DNA of 64,000 bases. Origin: Yponomeuta sedellus (lineage: Eukaryota > Arthropoda > Insecta > Lepidoptera > Yponomeutidae). Of the stretch, positions 20,201 through 25,105 are shown in pieces (the stretch's first letter is position 1; the number at the start of each line of letters is the position of its first letter). The notes beneath the pieces were generated by a model that saw only the letters and a program-made list of their open reading frames with translations, had not been told where the DNA came from and searched no databases. The translations under genes were made by a program, and so were the position numbers. Where the stretch lies: the NCBI GenBank assembly GCA_934045075.1, contig OW203726.1, forward strand, positions 4,721,535 through 4,785,534, given 5' to 3'.

Positions 20201-21893
20201 AGGTGGAATGAAAAGTTACGTGTTGCACTCGAGTGCAAAGATTTTTCACCTCGTGCTCTTTTGATTCCCTCGCTCACGCTCAGGATTCTAATTTTGAATC
20301 ACTCGCTGCGCTCGTGATTCAATTTTAGAATCCTTCGCTTGCTCGGTCATCAAAATTGAACACGCGGTTAAAAAGCAACTATGCACTCTTGTATAACAAA
20401 TAACTATTATGATCTTGCATTATTATTATTTAGCTGTACAATACATTTTACTGTATTGTACAGCTAAATAATAATACAGTACATTTTTCACATGTTTATC
20501 GAAACAGCATTTTATTAGAAATGTTAAACTGCTGTTGAGCTTAGTACCTAGCTTACACACGAGTTACATGATGAATAATCGTGCTTAAAATAAGAAGACA
20601 TTATTTTTGTTTAACATTATTTTCTGTAAATGCTTAATTGAAAAATTAGGGCACTCCCATCTAAGCTTTTCTCTATCTACAACAGATAAGGTGGTCGCGC
20701 TTATTATATGCAGTCTCAAATTGTGTATAGTGGTCACCCTATACATTAATAACTTTATGCTCATAAGTTTATGAATATGATCTACTATCATTATTAAATA
20801 TAAAATTTTCATAATTTTTTTGCTGACAGTATCTGTTTATGATTCAAATTTCAGAGCCCTCAATCAGAAGTACTCTAGACTTTTAACGATCCATTAGTGT
20901 GTGTTAGAGAACTGATTTTTTTTTTTAGTTTTTGTACCACCTTTGTAAACTATAGGTACTATATTGTATATAGTCCATTTATTCTATATAAAGTTCATTT
21001 ATTTAGGTACGTCCATTTGAATCACAGAAACGGATCACTCGCAACAGATCACATCAAACCAAGCAAAATATTCCTCTCGAATCATGTGATCCGAATGGAC
21101 TACATTTCTGATTAGATTTTTTTCCATTCGGATCACACCATGAACATGAACATCACGAACAAAACTTGTAAAGATTTTGATTTAAAAAGTGTGTCTTTAG
21201 ATAAAAAGACGTATCGAGATTGTTTACATTTTTATTAAGTATCTAAACAAATGGACTATAGTTGGATGCATGAACTGTGGAGCAATGTTTTTTTTTGGTA
21301 ACCTTACCTGTGTCCACTGTGTGACTGGCTTGAAAGATAGACTCCAAAGGGTTCGTGTGCACAGTGCGAACCGGCCGATAACATATGGCCTGCGCACTCT
21401 GTGTGCCAACAACTTACGCCTTGATTGTGCTTAACACCTTATGAATGTGTTAAACGGAATGTACGTTCCTCTAATATATACCTGCAGCTGTGATATTGAT
21501 ATAGCATGTTAAACGGGCATCAAAGAAAATTATGTAATGAAAAAATCTCGTAGAAAAAGAGTTTATAACACCAACCCTAATTGGGGTGTTTCAAGAATTA
21601 CGTGTTTTCATTGTCTACCTTTACGGTAAAAAACTTTTATTCGAATCTTATTGTGGTCGCTTACTGTGACGTCACACATAGGTTTTCGTTTTTTTTTCTC
21701 CATAATTATTGAAGTAAAAATTTACAAAGTATTTTTCCTGTACTCTATAGAAACGGTTTTTTTTTATTTCAGCAAGATATTTTTTTGTCGCATTGTCCAT
21801 TGACGACCCGTCACTACCCCCAAGCTAACAGTAACATTGTTTTTATTTTTCAGGAAATCTACTACTGAAGACGACGCCGAAACTAGAGTGTAA
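755..21893 (+). CDS. stan: Flamingo/starry night (CELSR) adhesion GPCR, C-terminal 11 exons (gene-level entry)
   Basis: Exons: 755-949, 1813-1905, 2420-2536, 9818-9936, 10513-10710, 12754-12855, 14470-14695, 15682-16088, 17834-17899, 18233-18287, 21854-21893. Every boundary is AG/GT and every phase fits its neighbour; together they encode 538 residues to a TAA stop. The first exon carries helices 6 and 7 of a seven-helix receptor. The tail is Ser-rich, then has an acidic SDTDGSG..SSHSSDDEE stretch resembling the CELSR tail, then a Tyr/Ser-rich region, and ends in ETRV. Flamingo is a seven-pass atypical cadherin that acts at cell junctions in planar cell polarity and in axon and dendrite growth. 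Its cadherin, EGF and laminin-G exons lie upstream of the window. The identity rests on tail similarity remembered from CELSR2; another adhesion GPCR is possible but less likely. Confidence 0.72.
1813..1905 (+). CDS. stan: flamingo exon: membrane-proximal cytoplasmic tail
   Basis: A 93-bp exon in phase 2 at both ends. The acceptor is TGTAACAG and the donor is CAG/GTAACT. It encodes a short basic stretch (LRCLGKKVPL), then a Ser-rich segment (SVIVSSSAHNLAG). The KKVPL-type motif after helix 7 resembles the start of the CELSR tail. Confidence 0.7.
2264..2393 (+). repeat. Dispersed repeat tail (second copy at 44300-44447)
   Basis: A roughly 130-bp block starting CATCCGGGACCACGGCACC and running through AAAAAGTGCCGAAACG, TGTAATAAACGAGCATAAA and ACAGTTTTAATTATGT. 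It matches 44300-44447 closely. AATAAA-like words near the end suggest the 3' tail of a retroelement, but no coding part is attached. It lies in the flamingo intron just upstream of the exon at 2420. Confidence 0.6.
2420..2536 (+). CDS. stan: flamingo exon: Ser/Thr-rich tail
   Basis: A 117-bp exon, phase 2 at both ends, with acceptor ACAATCAG and donor CAG/GTAATG. It encodes a Ser/Thr-rich segment ending SRSTTKTSSSPYR. The next 76 bases are intron, followed by the target site of the BEL/Pao retrotransposon at 2613, so this donor is directly upstream of the insertion. Confidence 0.72.
2618..2851 (+). repeat. 5' LTR of BEL/Pao element
   Basis: 234 bp with TG..CA ends, same length and by-eye sequence as 9224-9457. 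It contains AATAAC/ATTAAA-like words in its second half that could serve polyadenylation. The U3/R/U5 borders cannot be placed from sequence alone. Confidence 0.95.
2857..2874 (+). other. Putative tRNA primer binding site of BEL/Pao element
   Basis: Five bases after the 5' LTR comes TGGTGGCCCATGAGGGGA. It begins TGG, the complement of the CCA end of a tRNA, as expected for the minus-strand primer site. The matching tRNA was not identified. Confidence 0.45.
2990..3165 (+). repeat. Threefold ~58-bp repeat in the BEL leader
   Basis: Three imperfect copies of a ~58-bp unit, each with the landmarks CGAAGA, CCACGT.GCCAG, GAG..A.C.AA.GC.TC and CGTCGTG or CATCGTG. It lies between the primer site and the gag start, in the untranslated leader. 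A short ORF (2866-3129) runs over it but has no recognisable product. Confidence 0.6.
3941..8071 (+). CDS. BEL/Pao polyprotein: gag, aspartic protease, reverse transcriptase, RNase H (ends at internal TAG)
   Basis: A 1376-codon frame from the ATG at 3941. Order: an N-terminal gag part with a DUF1759-like motif (KFDGAYFRWLEF, about residue 156); CCHC zinc knuckles (CVICNEGHKIYDC near residue 379, then CTNCLRQGHPVSDC); a retropepsin-type active site DCGS at D498; a Pao-type reverse transcriptase with YVDD at 908-911; and an RNase H-like region (SFSDAS, D1082). The TAG at 8069-8071 closes the frame before the integrase, although the downstream frame is the same and looks intact. The long leader, the position and the linear gag-pol layout are typical of BEL/Pao. 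All catalytic motifs checked by eye are present. Confidence 0.93.
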   Translation: MSQPPPNPSTSYQPAMDQNELKKLRELTTKRSSIKGQITKFKNYLNILNKKSCLSSAELAELSLKLGKFEALSLRFDELQDGIEVINSANLSSEIDERENIEHDFITHIVIAKGIIENQNKIDNAERRVSMSPDAAQCHLDHQDLGIKLPQIQISKFDGAYFRWLEFRDTFEGLIHKNTKLTEIHKFHYLISYLEGDAARIISNLEVSSANYPEAWKLLCDRYNNKRLLINHHLTSLFNIQQFARESERSLRFLVDHVTKNLRALASLGQPTDKWDMLIIFMLSSKLDSRTLTKWEEFRNSLDDVPTLDQFNKFLIDRADVLESLNRNKYDNNISKNQTFSSRNPPAQNYNNNYSKQERFNHTKSFAATNQAKPMVYSCVICNEGHKIYDCPVFKAKSLKERHVDVTKYKLCTNCLRQGHPVSDCRMGPCRECNKRHNSLLHNPASAVTANVTTGETDYETGAFFSKQDCNQTLLSTALIEVCNPLTNKAITVRALLDCGSQSSFITKQLKEKLSLKSIPIDTLKVIGIGNNCSNKIDESCTVQIKSINKEFKVTLSCFVLKELTSQLPKAPIDISKIKLPKNIKLADPHFNQPGSIDVLIGADIFWDILGNEQRSLGDNNPKLRSSKWGWLISGTIFSKNTQKYIHCNHALTTNNSQKNLEEMLTKFWDIESIPQKPKFTENEGKCEKHFLANTHRLDTGRFCVKLPLIDTPDCLGDTFYVAKKRLLNLEKRFKKNPKLNIEYSKFLKEYADLGHLSEPNAIGSGDPSYYFCHHAVIKESSESTKLRVVFDGSAPSSSGYSLNDIFMVGPNVQDSLFAILVRARHYKFLLTGDIEKMYRQVQVDESDRNLQLILWREDESKPIKTLTLNTLTYGTASASYLSTRCLWQLGEDQQDELIKNVIQHDFYVDDLITGCDDEEQLRYIQKSISKALLSGCFNLRKYKSNLSTLLQNCDINGQETLTISESSSTLGLGWNPSKDCLHFPLKDFSKNTDKITKRFILSNSFKIFDPLGLISPYIIQPKMILQRLWQQKIDWDQTVPQDINDDWEKFCSGLPALESLEVPRIVLGKSPEQIEMHSFSDASQSAYGACIYMRTIDCNGDVTVKLLCSKSKVTPIRPMTMPRLELCAALLAARLSNSVLESLRFKPARIVHWCDSSIVLSWINSDLSKLKSFAANRVFEIKETTQPSAWRYVPTASNPADLISRGVNANQLISMNLWWSGPSFLIAEESEWPVLQLSSSENLPEIKSNIAVPSEPKIKFQNYSKLYTLQRVFAYVRRFIYNLKNPKTKTSGRLSLTELNDSFNLLCAIAQEQSFPLEYNLLLNGKSLSSKAKILSLSPFVDENGVMRVGGRLDASSYSYEKRHPILLHSSHYLS
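8072..9196 (+). CDS. BEL/Pao integrase region, downstream of in-frame TAG
   Basis: This continues the same frame as 3941-8071 after one TAG codon; it has no ATG of its own near the start. A zinc-binding N-terminal part is visible (HAGPQ, then CVQC about 40 residues later). The catalytic core has DFAGPF, FCDNGRNF and GGIWEAGVKSAKYH, consistent with the D,D,E triad of retroviral-type integrases. A basic C-terminal part ends at TGA 9194-9196. It could be made by readthrough, or the TAG may be a new nonsense mutation that disables this copy. Confidence 0.88.
   Translation: MVFEREHLRSLHAGPQLLLARVRETVWPVNGRHLARRTVNNCVQCRRLRGKTLCPKMGDLPPQRIIPDLPFLSVGLDFAGPFYIVNRKGRGCRLVKCYLCLFVCLRYKCVHLEGVTDLTKDAFIMTLRRFIGRRGKPVEVFCDNGRNFVAAAKEIASFLKLNSGPLSDFADQEGIKFIFTPTYAPHFGGIWEAGVKSAKYHLKRVIGNSHLTFEEISTLFVQVEAILNSRPLCPLSSSPNDLLPLSPGHFLVGRPLTALPSRDLQNCNENHLRRYARIEKMLQHFWQRWQKEYVAELQQRTKWKSNHASLSVGDLVLLQEDHVSPLCWRLGRIERLFPGRDGVARVADVNTTRGCVRRPLVRFCPLPTAQDLES
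9209..9223 (+). other. Polypurine tract of BEL/Pao element
   Basis: The purine-rich CTGGGCGGGAAGA lies directly before the 3' LTR, where plus-strand DNA synthesis is primed in LTR retrotransposons. Confidence 0.6.
9224..9457 (+). repeat. 3' LTR of BEL/Pao element
   Basis: A 234-bp copy of 2618-2851 with no difference found by eye, followed at once by the second copy of the GTGCC target duplication. Confidence 0.95.
9475..9632 (-). repeat. Fragment of 5S-headed dispersed repeat family (3' part)
   Basis: It contains GTTAAGCC..TTGGC, GGCAG.CGTTAAGCC, GGCGGCTTGATA, CTTCTGACAGTAAGGC and CTTACAATCCTCCACCA, in the same order as the copy at 23560-23830 and, reversed, the copies at 38633, 42945, 44985 and 56460. 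The 5S-like head is missing in this copy. Confidence 0.65.
9818..9936 (+). CDS. stan: flamingo exon: tail segment after the BEL insertion
   Basis: The acceptor is TTATTTCCAG and the donor is GAAG/GTAAG at 9937. It enters in phase 2 and leaves in phase 1, which is exactly what the flanking exons need. It encodes a segment including SDGQLRHTS, SNYNTSASDMPAYLRG and SLHTRRE. The position and the SYIPFLLRE-like motif recall the CELSR2 tail. Confidence 0.68.
9972..10219. repeat. 248-bp near-perfect palindrome (inverted tRNA-like repeats)
   Basis: Arms 9972-10090 and 10101-10219 (119 nt each) are complementary with one mismatch seen by eye, around a 10-nt spacer. Each arm contains the tRNA-like repeat (CATGCCGGGATTCGAACCCG or its complement) found elsewhere in the window. 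It begins only 36 bases after the splice donor of the preceding flamingo exon. Confidence 0.9.
10222..10244 (+). repeat. Telomere-like (CCTAA)4 run
   Basis: Four exact CCTAA units followed by CCC. CCTAA/TTAGG is the canonical insect telomere repeat. With only four units this may be chance or part of the neighbouring repeat. Confidence 0.6.
10238..10289. repeat. Short palindrome adjoining the telomere-like run
   Basis: Arms of about 25 nt (CTAACCCGTGCTAAGGAACA and its complement) meet around two bases. The arm sequence is the TTAGCACGGGTTAG tail that follows the tRNA-like repeats at 37278, 38120, 40445 and 47480. Confidence 0.8.
10513..10710 (+). CDS. stan: flamingo exon: acidic Ser-rich tail
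   Basis: The acceptor is TTTTTCCAAAG and the donor is ACCA/GTGAGT. It is in phase 1 at both ends. It encodes a basic run (EGRRRRKSRQ), an Ala/Glu stretch and then DSDTDGSGARSLELASSHSS followed by DDEE. This acidic Ser pattern is the best single match to the vertebrate CELSR tail and is the main basis for the gene call. The exon is much more GC-rich than its surroundings. Confidence 0.75.
10755..10980 (+). repeat. tRNA-derived SINE-like repeat
   Basis: A head with tRNA-like A and B box words (GGTGATAGTCCAGAGGGTAG; GATTCCCGGTGTGGG) is followed by a body with CATGTAC.AATGACTTTGTT, TAGTAGCAATACC, AAACATCGTGAGAAAACCTG and GGGCACGCGTGGTAATTA. Related copies lie at 17040-17250 (reversed), 37551-37815, 42535-42775 and 46315-46460. 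Confidence 0.7.
11202..11240. repeat. (CT)n microsatellite
   Basis: About 19 uninterrupted CT dinucleotides. A shorter CT run follows the related SINE at 42777-42790, so the microsatellite probably grew from the tail of that SINE. Confidence 0.95.
11660..12136 (+). mobile_element. LINE 3' end (jockey/CR1-like), truncated
   Basis: A short frame (from about 11679) reads NSFTVTAVRLWNALPLYIRQ then VDVFKSRIHKHYF, the conserved C-terminal signature of many insect LINE reverse-transcriptase proteins. It is followed by about 300 bp of AT-rich 3' UTR with AATAAACAATTTT and a TCTAA repeat tail at 12105-12136. The rest of the element is missing, a normal 5' truncation. Confidence 0.7.
12754..12855 (+). 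CDS. stan: flamingo exon: Gly/Pro-rich tail
   Basis: The acceptor is ACTTCTGCAG and the donor is GATG/GTAAGT. It is in phase 1 at both ends. It encodes DRGTSSNGGGYLPNITEGAP then LALSPRWPPHVRDG. Because both ends are phase 1 and the neighbouring exons also meet in phase 1, it could be skipped without a frameshift, so it may be a cassette exon. Confidence 0.62.
13315..13640 (+). pseudogene. Relic of a Tc1/mariner-type (IS630 family) transposase
   Basis: From about 13335 a frame reads EVLRLPSYHRELNPIEIIWG followed by QVKGHVAAKNK. It carries the C-terminal LPPYH..LNPIE.IW signature of DDE transposases of the IS630/Tc1-mariner superfamily. A stop follows within a few codons and no intact frame or terminal repeats were found. 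It lies in a flamingo intron. Confidence 0.6.
14470..14695 (+). CDS. stan: flamingo exon: conserved tail segment
   Basis: The acceptor is CATCTACAG and the donor is AATAG/GTAAG. It enters in phase 1 and leaves in phase 2. It encodes RPEIARWSQETGSDTEG, a Pro-rich stretch, and DVYHMSRHRMKPSILENVHD, ending SRLPLDNR. Confidence 0.7.
15682..16088 (+). CDS. stan: flamingo exon: Tyr/Ser-rich tail with repeated RDFRDSG motif
   Basis: At 407 bp this is the longest exon. The acceptor is TTGTTCACAG and the donor is ACACAG/GTGAGT. It enters in phase 2 and leaves in phase 1. It is rich in Tyr, Ser and Pro (SPTMYRLPNHPYGSKNYLSS). The motif RDFRDSG followed by V/I and S/A-T occurs twice, 18 residues apart, from a duplicated GC-rich DNA segment. 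The end is His- and Asp-rich. Confidence 0.72.
16445..16600 (+). repeat. LINE 3' UTR fragment
   Basis: The words GGTTGTCTGGAAGAGATCAC, TTTTAGTGATAAGGCCG and TCTGTGCTC mark a 3' UTR also seen (some reversed) at 24225-24360, 36055-36200, 37095-37265 and 44580-44660. The TGGAAGAGATCGC..AAGGCCGCC pattern is common in lepidopteran LINE 3' ends. Confidence 0.55.
17040..17250 (-). repeat. tRNA-derived SINE-like repeat, reversed
   Basis: This is the reverse complement of the body of the SINE at 10755-10980: words equivalent to TAGTAGCAATACC, GAGGAAACCTGAGTGTC and GGGCGGGCGTGGTAATAAG are present. The short ORFs here are parts of the repeat. Confidence 0.6.
17338..17669. mobile_element. MITE with ACTGTTGAC..GTCAACAGT ends
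   Basis: The ends are perfect inverted repeats for 9 bp (ACTGTTGAC) and imperfect ones for about 45 bp. Internal copies of TTTTGACTGT and its complement add symmetry. It has no coding capacity. A target duplication was not clear. It lies in the flamingo intron between 16088 and 17834. Confidence 0.6.
17834..17899 (+). CDS. stan: flamingo exon (66 bp)
   Basis: The acceptor is TTGCATCCCAG and the donor is GCAG/GTAACG. It is in phase 1 at both ends. It encodes AEEDHSSVRAQAALRNSDLA. Small size and matching phases make it another possible cassette exon. Confidence 0.62.
18233..18287 (+). CDS. stan: flamingo exon preceding the alternative C-termini
   Basis: The acceptor is TTGTACAG and the donor is GA/GTAAGA at 18288. 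It enters in phase 1 and leaves in phase 2. It encodes EPPQPMGAPLASMGETS plus two bases. If the donor is used, the reading continues into 21854-21893. If it is not used, the next codons are GAG TAA, so the protein ends at 18291. Confidence 0.62.
18286..18291 (+). other. stan: Alternative stop by intron retention in flamingo
   Basis: Reading through the donor at 18288 gives Glu then TAA (18289-18291), producing a protein ending GETSE with no PDZ-binding motif. Isoforms of Drosophila flamingo with and without a PDZ-binding C-terminus are known, as recalled. Use of this stop is an inference. Confidence 0.4.
18903..19426 (+). repeat. Lepidopteran interspersed repeat (CCGGCCAAGTGCGAGTC type)
   Basis: It starts AACCGGCCAAGTGCGAGTCA, then CGCGCACCGAGGGTTCCGTA, and ends near GGTACGGAACCCTAAAAA. 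AGGGTTCCGTAC at 18938 is the inverse of GTACGGAACCCT near the end. A short GACG/GGAC array (about 19343-19365) lies inside. This family is, from memory, extremely common in moth and butterfly genomes and is good evidence for the order. Confidence 0.75.
19464..20407 (+). repeat. Direct tandem duplication, ~400 bp, second copy with ~145-bp insertion
   Basis: Copy 1 (19464-19860) and copy 2 (19861-20407) share CATCCCACCATCTCGGAAAG through TTAACACGCGGTTAAAAAGC to GTATAACAAATAACTA. Copy 2 has about 145 extra bases at 19993-20137. Both copies contain an interrupted palindrome around TTGAATCACTCGCTGCGCTC. It is noncoding and lies in the last flamingo intron. Confidence 0.85.
20421..20476. repeat. 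Perfect 24-nt-arm hairpin
   Basis: Arms 20421-20444 and 20453-20476 are perfectly complementary around an 8-nt loop (ATTTTACT). The arm includes TTTAGCTGTACAATAC. It may be a small foldback relic; nothing shows that it is processed to a small RNA. Confidence 0.85.
21854..21893 (+). CDS. stan: flamingo last exon: C-terminal PDZ-binding motif
   Basis: The acceptor is TTTTATTTTTCAG and one base completes the split codon. It encodes EKSTTEDDAETRV then TAA (21891-21893). The last residues T-R-V fit a class I PDZ ligand. The 3' UTR follows; candidate AATAAA words lie near 22275, 22757 and 23444, with no clear favourite. Confidence 0.68.
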
Positions 21894-22397
21894 GCTCATT
21901 TAAAGTACAAGGTTTCCATTGAATCTCAATTAGTTAGGTACATAGTATTTCGAACCCTAAGTTCATAGAGATAAGGACATTTTTAGATAAATTTTATGTT
22001 GTACAAAGACTGTGAACAATCAGAACCCACTGCCATTGTGTTGTATTTAATTTTCGTACTATTTATTTTTTTGTAAAAATTAGTAGGTAGGTATGTAAGT
22101 TTATAGTATTTTTTGTTGCAATGGAAAAGATATGTGTAGAAAAACTAGAATTAATTACCTACTTCTTAGATTATATTGTAAGCTTTAACTCTATAGCGAA
22201 AAGAATACAAACCAAAATGGACTAACATCTACATAATTATTGTGTATATATTTAGCAAATCGAAGAGCCCTTTTAATAAATAGGAATTGAGTAAACTTTG
22301 CTAGAAAATATTTTTGTATGAATCTTAAAATAATATGAATGCGTGGCATTGGCTTAGAAAAATTAAAATTAATGGAAAATTCTCATTCTAACTGCAA

Positions 22398-22612
22398 AGT
22401 AGGTACTCGGGGCTGCAAGTGATGCAAATTACTTCAGCCAGATGTCGCTGCCTGTATGTAATACAGAGAATATTGTAAAGAGGTTCGAAATTTCACTGAT
22501 GCCGGTGAGTCGCCCATTGGCTCAGTTGGAAAGAGCGCTGGCACGGATAGCCAGAGGTCGCGGGTTCGAATCCCGGCATGGGCCGAATTTTTAGCCTCTA
22601 AATAGGTTTTTA
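22398..22612 (+). repeat. tRNA-headed dispersed repeat, longest copy
   Basis: A ~215-bp repeat: GGTACTCGGGGCTGCAAGTG.., GTAATACAGAGAATATTG, AAATTTCACTGATGCCGG, then a tRNA-like cloverleaf (GCCCATTGGCTCAGTTGG.., CTGGCACGGATAGCCAG arm, CGGGTTCGAATCCCG arm), then GAATTTTTAGCCTCTAAATA. Related copies lie at 35791, 37330, 37962 (reversed), 40275, 47075 (reversed) and 47355. Anticodon-loop position 33 is C rather than T, so it is a SINE-like tRNA relic rather than a working tRNA gene. Confidence 0.75.
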
Positions 22613-23499
22613 AAAATTCTCATTGCAGATTGAACCATTTTGTAATGAAATAGAAGGTAGACATTTGAACACCTTGCGATTAATTTGTACATAGGTAGCG
22701 TGTGAATTACGAAAAGTATTGGAACGTTTTAACGAAGAGTCCACCTATTTTGTAAATAAATTACTTAGGTGTTAAAGATATTTTTTATTCTGATTAGCTG
22801 TAGATGTTCTAAAAAAGCTTTATTTAGCAATTACATAGAATAACTATTGCCATACATTTTAATTGTTTTTGAATGCGTGTAGGTAGATCGCGTTGTGTGT
22901 ACACTTTTCTGAAAATTACTTTTCCAAACTATGCTTTACATGTTAGAACATAAGTTTGAAATCGTTTTGTAAACTCACATTCCATTTTAATACTCAAAGT
23001 AATAGGTATTTACTACCTAATTATTTATTATAATATTTTTTTACAGTTTAATTACTAATAAAATATTTTTTATCTGTTTATATTTTACATACCTATTTAT
23101 TATAATGATTTTTTTAACGTTTACTATTAATGATTTTCGAAGCCGTTTACATTTTATATAAAGTTGTTTTCGAAATGAACTTTTTTTGTGATCGTACATG
23201 TAATCTTGGCAAAAAAGAGGAGTAATCGGAAGTCTGACTAATAAGTTTACCGAAAATTAGAGATACCACAGTAATTTTTAACAGTTTTTTTTTTTTTCAA
23301 ATTTACAAAAAAGGAGAAATTCTTGACAAGAACTCAATTTACCTACTCTTTTTTTGCCAAACTGTACAGGCTCTCTATTTGATACATTCCTTTAGGTGAT
23401 ACATACATACCACTTGACATCCTACAGTGTCTGTTTGACTTGAAATAAAATATTTTAATGCAATTAATACGTATTTTATTATAAAAAAGGTATGAATCG

Positions 23500-23850
23500 A
23501 TCGTAGCCCCGTTGCTGCCTGAGCGATCTTAAACAATCACGGAGGTTAAGCAACATAGGGCGCGTTCAGTGCATGGATGAGTGACCGTCTATGGCTAACG
23601 CTAGTTGCATTTTTCGAGTGGTTCCGTGCTTCGCAAGGCACGTTAAGCAGTTGGTACCGGCTGCCGTCGATAGATGGCAGTCGTTAAGCCAAGTCAAAGG
23701 CCTTAGGGCGGCTTGAAAACTTCTGACAGTAAGACCAGCCATGAGTCTTGCAAGCCTCCACCAATCCGGTCTTGGCCACCGTGGTGGAGTCAGGCCCATA
23801 CCTTTCTTAGGGAAGACTCGTGCCCCTCGGTGAAAACATAATGGGTTGAT
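23500..23850 (+). repeat. Dispersed repeat with 5S rRNA-like head
   Basis: At 23535-23600 the sequence AATCACGGAGGTTAAGCAAC, GGGCGCGTTCAGTGCATGGA, TGAGTGACCGTCTATGG lines up with the internal promoter region of 5S rRNA (..ATTAAGCA..GGGCGCGGTTAGTACTTGGATGGGTGACC..). A shared body follows: AGGCACGTTAAGCAGTTGGT, TTCTGACAGTAAGACC and a CCTCCACCA stretch. Copies in reverse orientation lie at 38633, 42945, 44985 and 56460. The structure is that of a 5S-derived (SINE3-like) SINE. Confidence 0.65.
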
Positions 23851-24224
23851 GATGATGACGAGGTCTGAAGTCGGAGATCCGACAGAAGCTGACTGCATAA
23901 AATTGAAGGTCCGGACCAGTAAATGCATCCCTCTTGCGCCCCTACGACCAACCGTCTCAGTACCTAGATCGGTTGCTTAGTTAGGTGACTGGACTGGACT
24001 AACTCTTTTATTTAGACTCTTGGGCCGATTTCAAATTAAATTTTCTTCTTGTATTTTGCGTGGAATAGCGCGTATTTCGCAACGTTGATTGTTCATCCTT
24101 GCGACGAAATGACACTACTGGAAGAAATATAAACGTTCACTCGCGTACTTAAGTACTAAAGCACTTGCCTCTTTAGGTACTTTTACCTACTAATGCACTC
24201 TCCTAAAGACTAAGATAATCTAAA

Positions 24225-24360
24225 TCGGCCTTTAGATAGATAGAGAACACTTTATTGCACAACCAGAAAAATATTACAACCATGATACTTAAATCTCAGC
24301 AATGTTATACAATTGGCGATCTTATCGCTAAGAGCGATCTCTTCCAGACAACCTTTGGAT
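24225..24360 (-). repeat. LINE 3' UTR fragment, reversed
   Basis: AGAGAACACTTTATTGCACA, AATTGGCGATCTTATCGC and GCGATCTCTTCCAGACAACC are the complement of the LINE 3' tail seen at 16445 and 37095. The terminal TTTATTG would be an AATAAA signal on the minus strand. Confidence 0.6.
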
Positions 24361-25004
24361 GGAGTGGATTGCATGAAGATTATTTAGATTGATATTTAGA
24401 TTTAGGAGGCGAGACTATTCCGTCTCGGTGCTGTGGAGGGGACGATGATATCGTTCTTGTTTACACGATGAACAGAATTTACGTGCCCTATTCTATGTTT
24501 ATCTACGTAGAGAATGATCTGCATCATAAGCATATTCATGTTTCATTTCATTACAGTTACAAGCGACTGCAATAAAAATGTAAAGGTTGATAAGCCCCTG
24601 TCGTTCTTTCGACCAGCGCCTCTTGATTATGTAACTTTTGACATATACATCTGTGTGCGAAATTGGATTCTTTATTTAGCTCTGCACTATCGTATGAGGC
24701 GTAATATGTATCACACGATTTCAGTGGATAGGTATCTGAAACGTGATATTGATATAAAGCCACATAATTGTACGACTAAGTCAAGTAGATATTTCTTTTT
24801 TGCACACAAGAGTACGTGGAAAGTTATACAATCAAGCCGCGGGATAGCAAATAGCACCGAATTTCTATTTTGCTGCTTATCTTCGTGATAAGTGGTTGAG
24901 TGTGAAAGTAACAAGAGCAAGGTGTGTGACATAACTTCTAGATTAGATAATGAAAAATCGGCAGACTTTAGGGACATTATTTGGGAGGGGTTCCGATGTC
25001 CTGT

Positions 25005-25105
25005 CCTAAGCACTGGAGCGTTAGAGTGGTGCCTTCACCCATCTAGTGAGTGTGAAGGTACCATTGGACGCTGTTAAATCATCTCGTTACGTAGATGCAA
25101 AGGCC
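25005..25105 (+). repeat. Dispersed repeat tail shared with the 53-63 kb cluster
   Basis: GTGGTGCCTTCACCCATCTA, GTACCATTGGACGCTGTTAA, ATCATCTCGTTACGTAGATG and CAAAGGCC match blocks at 57305-57390, 60365-60440, 61950-62030 and (reversed) 63000-63060. The remaining stretch 24360-25600 has no gene I can support; ORFs at 24514-24888 and 24711-25013 are AT-rich and unrecognised. Confidence 0.6.

Noticed and set aside
22505..22585. A functional tRNA gene
   Set aside because: The anticodon loop lacks T at position 33, and the same sequence is repeated many times with a shared non-tRNA flank on both sides, so it is a repeat.
23535..23600. A 5S rRNA gene
   Set aside because: Only the internal region is similar. 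The ends do not form the 5S terminal stem and the block is part of a dispersed repeat.
24514..25013. Overlapping ORFs of 124 and 100 codons on opposite strands
   Set aside because: Composition is AT-biased, there are no domains or splice sites that fit, and the two frames overlap each other on opposite strands.
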